Program-made: the position numbers and the translations under genes | Notes under the pieces: generated by a model | What the model was told of the DNA's origin: nothing | Seen by the model: only the letters and a program-made list of their open reading frames with translations | Databases searched by the model: none | Part shown: positions 16,882 to 26,600 of the stretch, in pieces | Layout: each line of letters starts with the position of its first letter | Position numbering within the stretch: the first letter of the stretch is position 1 | DNA from: Rhodanobacter sp. | GTDB lineage: Bacteria; Pseudomonadota; Gammaproteobacteria; Xanthomonadales; Rhodanobacteraceae | DNA: 64,000 bases | Direction: 5' to 3' | NCBI GenBank assembly: GCA_024711345.1 | Contig: JANJTA010000015.1 | Span: 1 to 64,000, forward strand

Positions 16882-18489
16882 TCAGTGCGCGGCGGTGACC
16901 GGCTGGCCGCCCACCGTGTCGAGGAATCGCGGCGGTTGCCACGCCCGGGCATGTTGCTCGAAGCCGTAGGCGATCGTGATCAGCGTCGGCTCGCTCCACT
17001 TCGCGCCGAACAGCACGATGCCGACCGGCAGGTCGTGGGCGAAGCCGGCCGGCACGGTGATCGACGGATAGCCGGCCACGGCCGCCGGCTGCGAGGCGCC
17101 GCCGACGGTGGGATCGCCGCTGACGATGTGGTCGCCCAGCACCGGGTCGGTCATGAAGGCCGGCCCCCACGACGGCGCCAGCAGCGCATCCAGGTGTTGC
17201 GCCTGCAGCGCCGCGTCGATGCCTTCCGGTCCGGACAGGCGCTTCGCCTTGGCCAGCGCCTCGGTGTACGCCTTGTCGCTGAGCGGTCCCTTCTGCTCGG
17301 CCTGCTCGAACAGTTCCTGGCCGAACCACGGCATTTCCTCGCCGGCGTGCGCCTGGTTGAACGCGATCAGGTCGGCCAGCGTCTTCACCTTCAGGTCGCG
17401 GCGGCCGGCCAGGTAGGCGTTGATGTCGTGCTTGAAGTCGTACAGCAGCACGGTGAGCTCCGGCTTGCCGAGTTCGGCCAGGTGCGGCAGCGTGACCGGG
17501 TCGACGATGATCGCGCCCTGCGCCTTCATCAGTGCGATCGACTGCTCCAGCACGCGGTCGGCGTTCGGCTCGGCGCCGGCGAGCTGGCGTACCACGCCGA
17601 TGCGCTTGCCTTGCAGTCCGTTCGGGTCGAGGAATTTCGTGTAGTCGGTGGCGTGCCGGTCTGCCTCGGCAGTGGCCGGGTCGCGCGGGTCGCTACCGGC
17701 GATCACGCTGAGCAGGGCGGCGGCGTCGGCCACGCTGCGCGCCATCGGCCCGGCGGTGTCCTGGCTGTGGCTGATCGGCACGATGCCGCTGCGGCTGACC
17801 AGGCCCAGCGTGGGCTTGATGCCGACGATGCCGTTCATCGCCGCGGGGCAGATGATCGAGCCGTCGGTCTCGCTGCCGATCGCCAGCGTGGCCAGCCCGG
17901 CCGCGACCGCGGCGCCCGAGCCGGCGCTGGAGCCGCACGGGTTGCGGTCGAGCGCGTAGGGGTTCTTCGTCTGTCCACCGCGTCCGCTCCAGCCGCTGCT
18001 GGCGTGGTTGGAGCGGAAGTTGGCCCACTCACTCAGGTTGGTCTTGCCCAGGATCAGCGCGCCGGCCTTGCGCAGCCGCTCGACCAGGCCAGCATCGCGC
18101 GGCGCCGGCGCGCCGGTGAGCGCCAGCGAGCCGGCGGTGGTCAGCATGCGGTCCCCGGTGTCGATGTTGTCCTTCAGCAGCACCGGGATGCCGTACAGCG
18201 GGCCGCGGGTCTTCGTGCGTTTGGCGTCCAGCGCGCCGGCCAGTTGCAGCGCCTCGGGGTTCGTCTCGATCACCGCGCGCAGCGCCGGACCGGACTGGTC
18301 GAGCTGGGCGATGCGTTCGAGCAATGCCTGCGCCAGCCCCCGACTGTCCAGCGAGCCGGCATCCATGCGCTGCTGCAGCTGTGCCACCGAGGCGTAGGCG
18401 ACATCCGGTGGCGCGGCCTCGGCAGCCAGCGCGGAGCGGGTGAGCAAGGCGGCGAGGAGTGCAGCGAGATGGACGGCTGGACGGTTCAC
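16882..18489 (-). CDS. Secreted amidase of the amidase-signature family
   Basis: The 535 residues form an amidase-signature hydrolase that splits C-N bonds of amides. A signal peptide is seen (hydrophobic residues 6-22, cut after LAAEA or nearby), so it is probably periplasmic. The Ser-cisSer-Lys triad is complete: Lys in PVLLKDNIDTGD, the cis-Ser in CGSSAGSGAAVAAG, the nucleophile Ser in IGSETDGSI. The start is GTG 18489 after AGGGGA. It is convergent with the DAHP synthase and divergent from the cytochrome operon. Substrate is unknown; peptide amidases are the closest type. Confidence 0.9.
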   Translation of the reverse strand: MNRPAVHLAALLAALLTRSALAAEAAPPDVAYASVAQLQQRMDAGSLDSRGLAQALLERIAQLDQSGPALRAVIETNPEALQLAGALDAKRTKTRGPLYGIPVLLKDNIDTGDRMLTTAGSLALTGAPAPRDAGLVERLRKAGALILGKTNLSEWANFRSNHASSGWSGRGGQTKNPYALDRNPCGSSAGSGAAVAAGLATLAIGSETDGSIICPAAMNGIVGIKPTLGLVSRSGIVPISHSQDTAGPMARSVADAAALLSVIAGSDPRDPATAEADRHATDYTKFLDPNGLQGKRIGVVRQLAGAEPNADRVLEQSIALMKAQGAIIVDPVTLPHLAELGKPELTVLLYDFKHDINAYLAGRRDLKVKTLADLIAFNQAHAGEEMPWFGQELFEQAEQKGPLSDKAYTEALAKAKRLSGPEGIDAALQAQHLDALLAPSWGPAFMTDPVLGDHIVSGDPTVGGASQPAAVAGYPSITVPAGFAHDLPVGIVLFGAKWSEPTLITIAYGFEQHARAWQPPRFLDTVGGQPVTAAH

Positions 18490-18587
18490 GGTTATCCCCT
18501 GTTTCGGCGAATGCAGCAGGTGTTCGCGTGGCCCAGCTTAGCGCCGCGGCGGTTCGGCTGCTGCGCCCGCCAGCGTACAATGGCCGG

Positions 18588-19337
18588 ATGAAGACGAACG
18601 CCAGCCTGCATCATGCCAAGCCGTTCGGTGTTGCCATCCTGTTCGCGGTCGCCTTGTGTTACGGCGCCGCCAGTCGCGCCGCCGACCATCCCGCGATTCC
18701 CGATACCCTGCAGCAGCGCATCGCCGCCTGCACCAGCTGCCACGGCGTGCATGGCGAAGGCACGCCCGGCAGCGGCTACTTCCCGCGCCTGGCCGGCAAG
18801 CCGGCGGCGTATCTGGCGCGGCAGATGCAGGATTTCCAGAACGGCCTGCGCAAGTACGCGCCGATGGAATACACCGTGCGCCAGTTGCCGCCCGCGTACA
18901 TGCGCGAAATTGCCGAGTACTTCGCGGCGCAGCAGGTGCCGTACAGCCGCTCGCCGCTGCCGCCGGTGTCCGCCGCCACGCTGCAGCGTGGCGAGGAGCT
19001 GATCGGCAAGGGCGATCCGGCCCGCAGGATTCCCGCCTGCAGCAGCTGCCACGGCAGCCAGCTGACCGGAGTGCAGCCGTCCACGCCGGGCCTGGTCGGC
19101 CTGCCGTACGACTACCTCAGCGCGCAGCTGGGTTCGTGGCGCACGCACACCCGCGCCACGGTGGCGCCCGACTGCATGGCCGAGGTGGCCAATCGGCTGA
19201 GCGAGTCCGACATCACCGCGGTGGCGGCCGCGCTGGCCAGCCGCGAGTTGCCGGCCGACACGCACCCGCAGCCGGCCGGTTCGGTGAAGCCGCCGCTGAG
19301 CTGCGGCGTGCTGGGCGCGACGGGAGACCCGTCATGA
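18588..19337 (+). CDS. Di-heme cytochrome c, c4-like
   Basis: The 249-residue protein has a signal peptide (residues about 12-30) and two heme c sites, CTSCH near residue 47 and CSSCH near residue 150, in two similar halves as in periplasmic cytochrome c4. Such proteins carry electrons between dehydrogenases or bc1 and terminal oxidases. ATG 18588 lacks a ribosome binding site; TACAAT at 18576-18581 is close enough that a very short leader is possible. The stop overlaps the next gene as ATGA, so both are one operon. Confidence 0.9.
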   Translation: MKTNASLHHAKPFGVAILFAVALCYGAASRAADHPAIPDTLQQRIAACTSCHGVHGEGTPGSGYFPRLAGKPAAYLARQMQDFQNGLRKYAPMEYTVRQLPPAYMREIAEYFAAQQVPYSRSPLPPVSAATLQRGEELIGKGDPARRIPACSSCHGSQLTGVQPSTPGLVGLPYDYLSAQLGSWRTHTRATVAPDCMAEVANRLSESDITAVAAALASRELPADTHPQPAGSVKPPLSCGVLGATGDPS

Positions 19338-20626
19338 AGTGGCTGCGCTGGCTGTTGCCGTCCGTCGTGTTGCTGGGCGTGCTGGCGCTGGCCTGGATGC
19401 TGTTCGGCGGCCGCGGCAGCCGGCCGACCCCGCCAGCCGCGAGCAAGGTCGCGGCGGCCAGCCTGCGCGATCCGGCGCTGATCGCGAAGGGCGAATACCT
19501 CGCCACGGTCGGCGACTGCGCCGGCTGCCACACCGCGCAGGGCGGCGCGCGCTACGCCGGCGGCCGCGCGCTGGCCACGCCGTTCGGCAACATCCCGGTG
19601 CCCAACATCACGCCCGACCGCGCGACCGGCCTGGGCGACTGGAGCTTCGAGGATTTCTGGCAGGCCCTGCACAGCGGCAAGGGCCGCCACGGCGAACTGC
19701 TGTATCCGGCGTTCTCCTACACCTCCTACACCAAGGTCAGCCACGACGATGCGCTGGCGATCTTCGCCTACCTGCAGTCGCTGGCGCCGGTGCACCAGCC
19801 GGCCGCGGCGCCTGCGCTGGCGTTCCCGTACAGCGTGCGCAACAGCCTGAAGGCCTGGCGCGCGCTGTACTTCCGCGAAGGCGAGTTCAAGCCCGACCCG
19901 GCGCAGTCGGCCGAGTGGAACCGCGGTGCCTACCTGGTGCAGGGGCTGGGCCACTGCAACGAATGCCACGCCGCGCGCGACACGCTCGGCGGCACGCCGC
20001 AGGACGTGCACCTCAGCGGCGGGCAGATTCCGATGCAGAACTGGTACGCGCCCGACCTGAGCACCGGCAAGAACGGTGGCCTGGAAGGCTGGAGCGCGCA
20101 GGACATCGTGGACCTGCTGAAAACCGGCCAGTCCGCGAAGGGTTCGGCGTTCGGACCGATGGCCGCGGTGGTATCGGGCAGCACCCAGCATATGAGCGAC
20201 GCCGACCTGCACGCGGTCGCCACCTACCTGCAGTCGTTGCCGCCGCGGGCGCCGGCAGCGCAGCCGGGCACGCCGTTCGACGCCAGGACGCTGGCCGAGC
20301 AGGGCGAGAAGGTCTACGCGAAACACTGCGCCGAGTGCCACGGCAAGCGCGGCGAAGGCGTGGCCGGGGTCTATCCGCCGCTGGACGGCAACTCCTCGGT
20401 GACCGAGCCGAGCGGCATCAACGCGACCCGCATGGTCCTGCTCGGCGGCTTCGCGCCGGTCACCGCGGCGAACCAGCGCCCGTACTCGATGCCGCCGTTC
20501 GCGCAGCAGCTGAGCGATGGCGAGGTGGCAGCGGTGGTCACCTACATCCGCCGCGCGTGGACGAACCAGGCTTCGGTGGTGCGCGCCGAAGCGGTCAGCA
20601 AATACCGGCACACGCCGATCGACTGA
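19334..20626 (+). CDS. Membrane-anchored tri-heme cytochrome c
   Basis: The 430-residue protein has an N-terminal hydrophobic anchor or signal (residues 5-25) and three heme c sites: CAGCH near 69, CNECH near 210 and CAECH near 333. Length and the three-domain layout match the cytochrome subunits of periplasmic alcohol, gluconate or sorbitol dehydrogenases. No dehydrogenase gene is next to it; the preceding gene is a c4-like cytochrome overlapping by four bases. The two probably form an electron-transfer module whose donor is encoded elsewhere. Confidence 0.9.
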   Translation: MKWLRWLLPSVVLLGVLALAWMLFGGRGSRPTPPAASKVAAASLRDPALIAKGEYLATVGDCAGCHTAQGGARYAGGRALATPFGNIPVPNITPDRATGLGDWSFEDFWQALHSGKGRHGELLYPAFSYTSYTKVSHDDALAIFAYLQSLAPVHQPAAAPALAFPYSVRNSLKAWRALYFREGEFKPDPAQSAEWNRGAYLVQGLGHCNECHAARDTLGGTPQDVHLSGGQIPMQNWYAPDLSTGKNGGLEGWSAQDIVDLLKTGQSAKGSAFGPMAAVVSGSTQHMSDADLHAVATYLQSLPPRAPAAQPGTPFDARTLAEQGEKVYAKHCAECHGKRGEGVAGVYPPLDGNSSVTEPSGINATRMVLLGGFAPVTAANQRPYSMPPFAQQLSDGEVAAVVTYIRRAWTNQASVVRAEAVSKYRHTPID

Positions 20627-20654
20627 TTCCGGCTTCGCGTGCAGGAGCGCACTC

Positions 20655-20840
20655 TGTCCGCAAGGGACTCCCTGCGGTCGTGCGCGATGCTCTTGTGTCT
20701 TTCACTCCTGCTGCATTCAGAGCGAAGCATCAGAAGCAAGCGCTTTCGTCCTCTTGTGGAGGCCGAAAGCTCTTGCTTTGAAAGCCATTCGGTCCCAACG
20801 CGGAGACAAACCAGAGCATCGCCCGCGAGCGGGCTTCTAC
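20655..20840. repeat. Mosaic of REP/BIME-like intergenic repeats
   Basis: Three modules recur elsewhere in the window: 20655-20690 (again at 32694-32729), the GCTTTCG/CGAAAGC hairpin 20742-20770 (again near 37579-37613), and a palindromic GC-rich end 20814-20840 (inverted relative to 32812, 37494, 41566 and 43144). The last runs a few bases into the end of the glycosylase gene. Confidence 0.7.
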
Positions 20841-21364
20841 GCGGCCGTCCGGACAGCGTGATACAGCTCGCCCAGCGCCAGCCATGGCGCCAGGTCCCAA
20901 TGCCCGCGCGCCTGGCCGGAGGGCGAGGGCAGCACGAACAGCTGCGTGCCGGCGATGGTTTCGCGCTGCAGGCCGTAGCCGACCGCGTGGCCGAGCGCGG
21001 CGCGCGCCGCATTCTTGCTGGTGAAGGCGAGCAGGCGCGGAGCGTGGCGTTCGATCCGGGCGAACAGGGCCGGCGCGTCGAACGCATCGGGCGGCAGCTC
21101 GTCGTCGTTGCCGCTGTGGCGCTTGGCCAGGTCGGTGAGGCCGATGCCGAACTGCGACAGCAGCGGAAACTCCGCCGCGGCGAACAGGCGCGGCGTGAGG
21201 CCGGCTTCGAACAGCGCGCGCCAGAACAGGTTGCCGGGATGCGCGTAGTAGGCGCGCTCGGCGGCCGAGCGCTTGCCCGCGGCGGTGCCGCAGAACACCA
21301 GCGCCAGCCCCGGTTGCAGCAGGTCGGGCAGGACGTGGCGCTCAGTCCGCCGCGGCATGCTCAT
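20837..21364 (-). CDS. mug: Mug-like mismatch-specific uracil-DNA glycosylase
   Basis: The 175-residue protein aligns by eye along its length with E. coli Mug, which removes uracil or thymine from G mismatches. Shared blocks are PGLALVFCG, YYAHPGNLFW and the late VLPSPSG. The first motif reads GTAAGKRS where E. coli has GINPGLSS, so the usual catalytic-site Asn is not there. This marks a divergent subgroup; activity is inferred. Its start (ATG 21364 or 21358) overlaps the end of the PP-loop ATPase gene, suggesting co-transcription. Confidence 0.8.
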   Translation of the reverse strand: MSMPRRTERHVLPDLLQPGLALVFCGTAAGKRSAAERAYYAHPGNLFWRALFEAGLTPRLFAAAEFPLLSQFGIGLTDLAKRHSGNDDELPPDAFDAPALFARIERHAPRLLAFTSKNAARAALGHAVGYGLQRETIAGTQLFVLPSPSGQARGHWDLAPWLALGELYHAVRTAA

Positions 21365-22034
21365 CCAGCAGGAAATCGGTGAACTGGAAACGCCCGTCGC
21401 GCAGCACCGATTCGCCGCGGCGCAGCCCGAGCGGCTGGCGGAACAGCGGTCCGGCGTAGCTCAGCGTGTGGAATTCGCCGCGCTCGCCGCAGGGGTCGAC
21501 GCCGGCCGGCAGCGCGTCGAGCAGGGCGGCGTCGTAGTTTCGGCCGCAGAACTCCGCGCCCAGTTGCTGGGTGTCCACGCAGCACAGCACCGCGCGGTGG
21601 CCTTCGCCGACGAAGCGCCGCGCCAGCGCGGCGGTGTCCTCGCCCCATAGCGGGAACACCGCGCGCCAGTTCTCGCGGCCGAGCTGGCGCACGCGGTAGT
21701 CGCGCACGTCCTCCAGGAACAGGTCACCGAACGCGCAGTGGCGGATCCCGGGCCAGCGCATCCGCGCCTCGGCCAGCGCCTGCGCATGGGCCGCCTCGTA
21801 GGCCTCGTTGCTGCCGGGCCAGTCCAGCATCACCTCCAGCAGCGGCAAGCCCAGCGCGGCGGCCTGTGCTTGCAGCACCGCGCGCGGCGTGCCGTGCATG
21901 GCCACGCGCTGGTAGTTGCGGTTGACCGTGGTGAGCAGGCCGACCAACTGCCAGTGCGGGTCGGCCAGCAGCCGCTGCAGGGCCAGCAGGCAGTCCTTGC
22001 CGCCGCTCCAGGCCAGCAGGGTCGGCGTTGTCAT
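21342..22034 (-). CDS. PP-loop ATPase, diphthine-ammonia-ligase-like (DUF71)
   Basis: The 230 residues begin MTTPTLLAWSGGKDCLLAL, with the PP-loop SGGKD that binds ATP for adenylation. The C-terminal part has FGDLFLEDVRDYR and DPCGERGEFHT, characteristic of the Dph6-like family. Diphthamide is absent from bacteria, so the bacterial member must use another substrate, which is unknown. ATG 22034 is preceded by GGAG; an upstream in-frame ATG (22106) would overlap the rng promoter region. The gene is divergent from rng. Confidence 0.85.
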   Translation of the reverse strand: MTTPTLLAWSGGKDCLLALQRLLADPHWQLVGLLTTVNRNYQRVAMHGTPRAVLQAQAAALGLPLLEVMLDWPGSNEAYEAAHAQALAEARMRWPGIRHCAFGDLFLEDVRDYRVRQLGRENWRAVFPLWGEDTAALARRFVGEGHRAVLCCVDTQQLGAEFCGRNYDAALLDALPAGVDPCGERGEFHTLSYAGPLFRQPLGLRRGESVLRDGRFQFTDFLLDEHAAAD

Positions 22035-22122
22035 GGTTTGGCTCCAGCGGACCCGATCGGACCGGTATCCCGGCCATTTTGCGATATCCACCCCGGGAAT
22101 GCGCAATCCATGCGGCGGTTCA

Positions 22123-22152
22123 TCGACAGTCCGTGGCCGCAGCCGCTATAAA
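22123..22152 (+). promoter_or_regulatory. Promoter of rng
   Basis: TCGACA (22123-22128) and TATAAA (22147-22152), each 5 of 6 to consensus, are 18 bases apart. A start near 22159 lies downstream of ATG 22154 and upstream of the GTG at 22178, so the promoter also supports the GTG as the rng start. Confidence 0.6.
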
Positions 22153-22177
22153 GATGGCCTGTCCGGGGGAGTACGCG

Positions 22178-23656
22178 GTGAGCGAAGAAATCCTGATCAA
22201 CGTGACCCCGCGCGAGACGCGGGTCGGGGTGGTCGAGAACGGCATGCTGCAGGAGGTGCACGTCGAGCGGGCGTCGCGACGCGGCTACGTGGGCAACATC
22301 TACAAGGGCCGCGTGCAGCGGGTGATGCCGGGCATGCAGGCGGTGTTCGTGGAGATCGGGCTGGAGCGCGCGGCGTTCCTGCACGCCTCGGACATCGTGC
22401 GCCCGCCGCCGGCCGAGGGTGCCGAGTCGAACGGCAACGGCAATGCCCATCTGCCCTCGATCAGCGAACTGGTGCACGAAGGCCAGGAGATCGTGGTGCA
22501 GGTGGTCAAGGACCCGATCAGCACCAAGGGCGCGCGGCTGTCGGCGCACTTGTCGATTCCCTCGCGCTACCTGGTGCTGCTGCCGTACGCGCGCACGCTG
22601 GGCATCTCGGCGCGGATCGAGGACGAGGCCGAGCGCCAGCGCCTGCGCGAGGTGCTGACCCCGCTGCTGGGCGACAGCCCGCTGGGCTACATCGTGCGCA
22701 CCAATGCCGAGGGCCAGAGCGCGGAGTCGCTCGCGTTCGACGTGACCTACCTCGGCAAGGTATGGCGGGTGGTGCAGGAGAACATCGCCAAGGCCAAGGT
22801 CGGCGAGCGCGTGTACGAGGAACTGTCGCTGCCGCTGCGCAGCCTGCGCGACATGCTCAACGAGGACATCGAGAAAGTGCGGGTGGATTCGCACGACACC
22901 TTCGAGAAGGTGACCCGTTTCGTGCACAAGTTCATGCCGAACCTGGACGACCGCATCGAGCACTACGACGGCGAGCGGCCGATCTTCGACCTGTACGGCG
23001 CCGAGGACGAGATGCAGCGCGCGCTGAAGAAGGAAGTGCCGCTGAAGTCCGGCGGCTACCTGATCGTCGACCAGACCGAGGCGATGACCACCATCGACGT
23101 CAACACCGGCGCCTACCTCGGCACGCGCAACCTGGAAGAGACCGTCTACCGCACCAACCTGGAGGCCGCGCAGGCGGCGGCGCGCCAGCTGCGTCTGCGC
23201 AACCTGGGCGGCATCGTCATCATCGACTTCATCGACATGAGCGACGAGGAGCACAAGCGGCAGGTGCTGCGCATGCTCGGCAAGGGGCTGGCGCGCGACC
23301 ACGCCAAGACCACGGTGTACCCGATGTCCGCGCTGGGCCTGGTCGAGATGACCCGCAAGCGCACCACCGAGAGCCTGGCCCGCCAGCTGTGCGAGCCGTG
23401 CCCGGCCTGCAACGGTCGTGGCGTGCAGAAGACCGCCGAGACGGTGACCTACGAGATCTTCCGCGAGATCACCCGCGCGGTGCGCCAGTTCAACGCGCAG
23501 AAGCTGCTGGTGATGGCCAATCCGGCGGTGGTCAACCGCATCCTGGAGGAGGAATCCGGCGCGGTGGCCGAACTGGAAGAGTTCATCTCCAAGAGCATAC
23601 GCTTCCAGGCTGAAGAGCATTATTCGCAGGAACAGTTTGATGTGGTCTTGCTGTAA
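22178..23656 (+). CDS. rng: Ribonuclease G
   Basis: RNase G (492 residues) matures the 16S rRNA 5' end and degrades some mRNAs. The S1 domain (residues about 35-130, GYVGNIYKGRVQRVMPGMQAV), the DNase I-like catalytic part with DVNTGAY and IDFIDM aspartates, and the zinc-link CEPCPACNGRG near residue 407 are present. GTG 22178 is preceded by GGGGGAG. It lacks the long C-terminal scaffold of RNase E. The YhdP-like gene follows after 36 bases, a pairing found in E. coli too. Confidence 0.95.
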   Translation: MSEEILINVTPRETRVGVVENGMLQEVHVERASRRGYVGNIYKGRVQRVMPGMQAVFVEIGLERAAFLHASDIVRPPPAEGAESNGNGNAHLPSISELVHEGQEIVVQVVKDPISTKGARLSAHLSIPSRYLVLLPYARTLGISARIEDEAERQRLREVLTPLLGDSPLGYIVRTNAEGQSAESLAFDVTYLGKVWRVVQENIAKAKVGERVYEELSLPLRSLRDMLNEDIEKVRVDSHDTFEKVTRFVHKFMPNLDDRIEHYDGERPIFDLYGAEDEMQRALKKEVPLKSGGYLIVDQTEAMTTIDVNTGAYLGTRNLEETVYRTNLEAAQAAARQLRLRNLGGIVIIDFIDMSDEEHKRQVLRMLGKGLARDHAKTTVYPMSALGLVEMTRKRTTESLARQLCEPCPACNGRGVQKTAETVTYEIFREITRAVRQFNAQKLLVMANPAVVNRILEEESGAVAELEEFISKSIRFQAEEHYSQEQFDVVLL

Positions 23657-23692
23657 ATCCGGCGCCTGTCAGTACGCATCGGGTCGCCGCGC

Positions 23693-26600
23693 GTGAACGC
23701 ACTGTGGCAGCGGCGGCTGCATCGCTGTGCGCGCGCGTCGGGCTGGGTCGCCGGGGTGGTGCTGATCCTGCTTGCCGTGGTCGCGGCGCTGGCCCAGTTG
23801 CTGCTGCCGCTGCTGGCGCGGCACCCGGACTGGGTCGCCGCGCAGCTCAGCGCGCGGCTGCAGCGGCCGGTCAGCTTTGCCTCGATGGAAGGGCGCTGGA
23901 CCGGCTCCGGCCCGGTGTTCGTGATGCACGGGGTGAGCGTCGGCGCCGCCGCCGGCGAGAGCGGCGCCGTGCTGCAGCTGCCCGAATCGGAGCTGAAGTT
24001 CGACTTCGGCGGCTGGCTGCTGCCGTCGCGGCACCTGCTCAATCTGCACGTGCGCGGCCTGCAGCTGGACCTGCTGCGCGATGCCACCGGCTGGCACGTC
24101 AACGGCATCGGCGTGGCCGGCGGCAGCGCGCGCCAGCCGCTGTCGCCGGGCCGGCTGTCGGCCGACCTGTGGCTGGAGGACCTGCGCGTGGTGGTCACCG
24201 ACGCCACCCTGGGCCGGCACTACACCTTGCTGTCGAAGCAGCTGCGGCTGAGCCATCAGGGCAGCCAGGTGCGTTTCGGCGGCGTGCTGCGACGCGAGGG
24301 GGCGAGCGCCGCGCTGCGCACCGCCGGGCGTTTCCGCGACGACGGCAGCGCGGGCCAGCTGTGGGTCGAGGTGGCCGACGCCGAGCTCAAGCCGCTGCTG
24401 GATGGCGTCGACCTGGGCGGTTACACCGTCGACCACGGTCGTGGCCGGCTGGGCGCCTGGCTCGACTGGCGTGGCGGCCAGCTCAGTCGCAGCCTGATCC
24501 GCTTCGACCTGGACACGCTGGCGGTGTCCGCGCCCGCCGGCGGCAAGGCCAGCGTGGCGTCGCTGCACGGGCTGGCCGGCGTGCGCCACGCCGACGACGG
24601 CTACGAACTGCGCTGGGGCGGCGACGACGGCAGCGCGCTGGCGCTCGACCTGCGCCGTGCCGGCACCGACCAGGCCAGCGTGGCCGTGGCCGCGCGCAAG
24701 CTGCAGCTGGCCCCGCTGCTGCCGTGGCTGGCGCTGAAGCCGGCACTCTCGCCGGCACTGGCGCAGTGGCTGGGCGGCGGCCACCCGCGCGGCGTGCTGG
24801 ACCAGCTCGCGCTGCACTGGAATCAGGCCCACGGCCTGCAATCGGCCGAACTGGCGTTCAGCGGCCTGGGCATCGACCCGGTCGGCAAGCTGCCGGGGCT
24901 GAACAACCTGCGCGGCACGCTGCGCGGCGACGCCGAAGCGCTGTCGCTGGAACTGCCCGCGCAGGCCACCACGCTGGCCTTCCCGCACACCTTTCGCCAG
25001 CCGTTCGTGCTGTCGAACCTGGCCGGCACGCTGGCGTTCTGGCCGCAGGACGGCGACTGGCACATCGGCGTCGACGCGCTGGATTTCAGCGGCGCCGGCT
25101 ATGCCGGGCAGGCTCGCGGCGAGCTGGTGCTGCCGGCACAGGGCGGCGCCCCGTTCATGGAGCTGTACGCGAAGCTGGCGCACGCCGACGTGGGCGCCGC
25201 CAAGCTGTTCTGGCCGATCGACTCGATGTCGCCCGCAACCATCGAGTGGCTTGACCGCGCCCTGGTGGCCGGCCGTCTCGACCAGGCCGACGTCTTGTTG
25301 CGCGGCGACCTGCACGACTGGCCGTTCCGCCACAACGAGGGTCGCTTCGAGGCGCGCGCGGCGATCAGTGACCTCACCCTCGACTACGGCAAGGGCTGGC
25401 CGCGCGCCGAAGGCGTCAGCGCGGTGGCCAATTTCATCGACAACGGCATGCTGGTGGAAGCCGACGACGGCCACGCGCTGGGCGTGAAGGCGGAGCGCGC
25501 GGTCGCGCTGATCCCGGACTTCGGCGCGGCCCTGCTCGACCTCAACGTGCAGGGCAACGGCAGCGGCGCCAACCTGATGGAGTTCGTGCGCCGGAGCCCG
25601 ATCGGCAACCGCGAGGCCGCCACCCTGGCCAAGCTGAAGCTGCGCGGCAGCGGCACGTTCGGCTTCCACCTGGCGCTGCCGTTGAAGGAGGGTCTCGGCG
25701 AGCCGCGGCTGGATGGCCTGGCGCAGCTGAAGGACGCCGACCTCAGCGCGCCGGACTGGAAACTGCAGCTGGACAAGCTCAACGGCCCGCTCAGCTTCGA
25801 CCTGCACGGCATGCGCGCCGGCCCGCTGGACGCCAGCTTCCGCGGCCAGCCGTCGACCCTGCAGCTGGCGGTCGCCGGCGCCAACAGCGACCCGGCCACC
25901 GTGCTGTCGGCGCAGTTGCGCGGCAACTACCGGCTGGCCGAGCTGGTGCAGGATTACCCGTCGCTGGACTGGATCGGCAAGCTGGGCGACGGCCGCAGCA
26001 TGTTCGACATCGGCTTCACCATCGCGCGCGTGCCGGGCCGCGATGCGCTGGCGCAGACCCTCAGCGTCGACTCGCCGCTGGACGGCATCGCTCTGCAGTT
26101 GCCCGCGCCGCTGCACAAGCCGGCCGAGGCGCGCCTGCCGCTGCACCTGTCGATGAGCCTGCCGATCGAAGGCAGCGAGCTGCGCCTGGGCCTCGGCGAG
26201 GCCATGCGCGGCTACCTGCGCCTGGCCGACGCGCAGCGCCCGCTGGCCGGCAGCCTCGCCTTCGGCAACCAGATGCCCACCGAGCTGCCGGCGCGCGACC
26301 TGCGCATCCGCGGCCATGCCGGCAAGCTCGACGTCACCGGCTGGGTGCAGCACGTGGCGGCCGGCAGCGGCAGCGGTGGGCCGGGGCTGGAGAGCCTCGA
26401 GGTCAGCACCGACCAGGCCGAGTGGTTCGGCGGCGACCTGGGCGCGATGAAGCTGCGCGCCACGCCGCAGCCGGACCAGCTCAGCGTGGACGTGGACGGT
26501 CCGGCCATGCTCGGCAACTACAGCGTGCCGACCCAGGAGCTGGACAAGCGCGGCGTCACCGCGCGGCTGAAGCGGCTGTACTGGCCGAAGGATTCCAGCC

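Noticed and set aside
18576..18590. Leaderless promoter for the first cytochrome gene
   Set aside because: TACAAT is close to the ATG, but the -35 is very poor (2 of 6), so evidence is too weak for a separate feature.
16828..18591. A 587-codon + strand frame opposite the amidase
   Set aside because: The - strand product has a complete amidase catalytic triad and signal peptide; the + strand frame has neither domain nor start signal.
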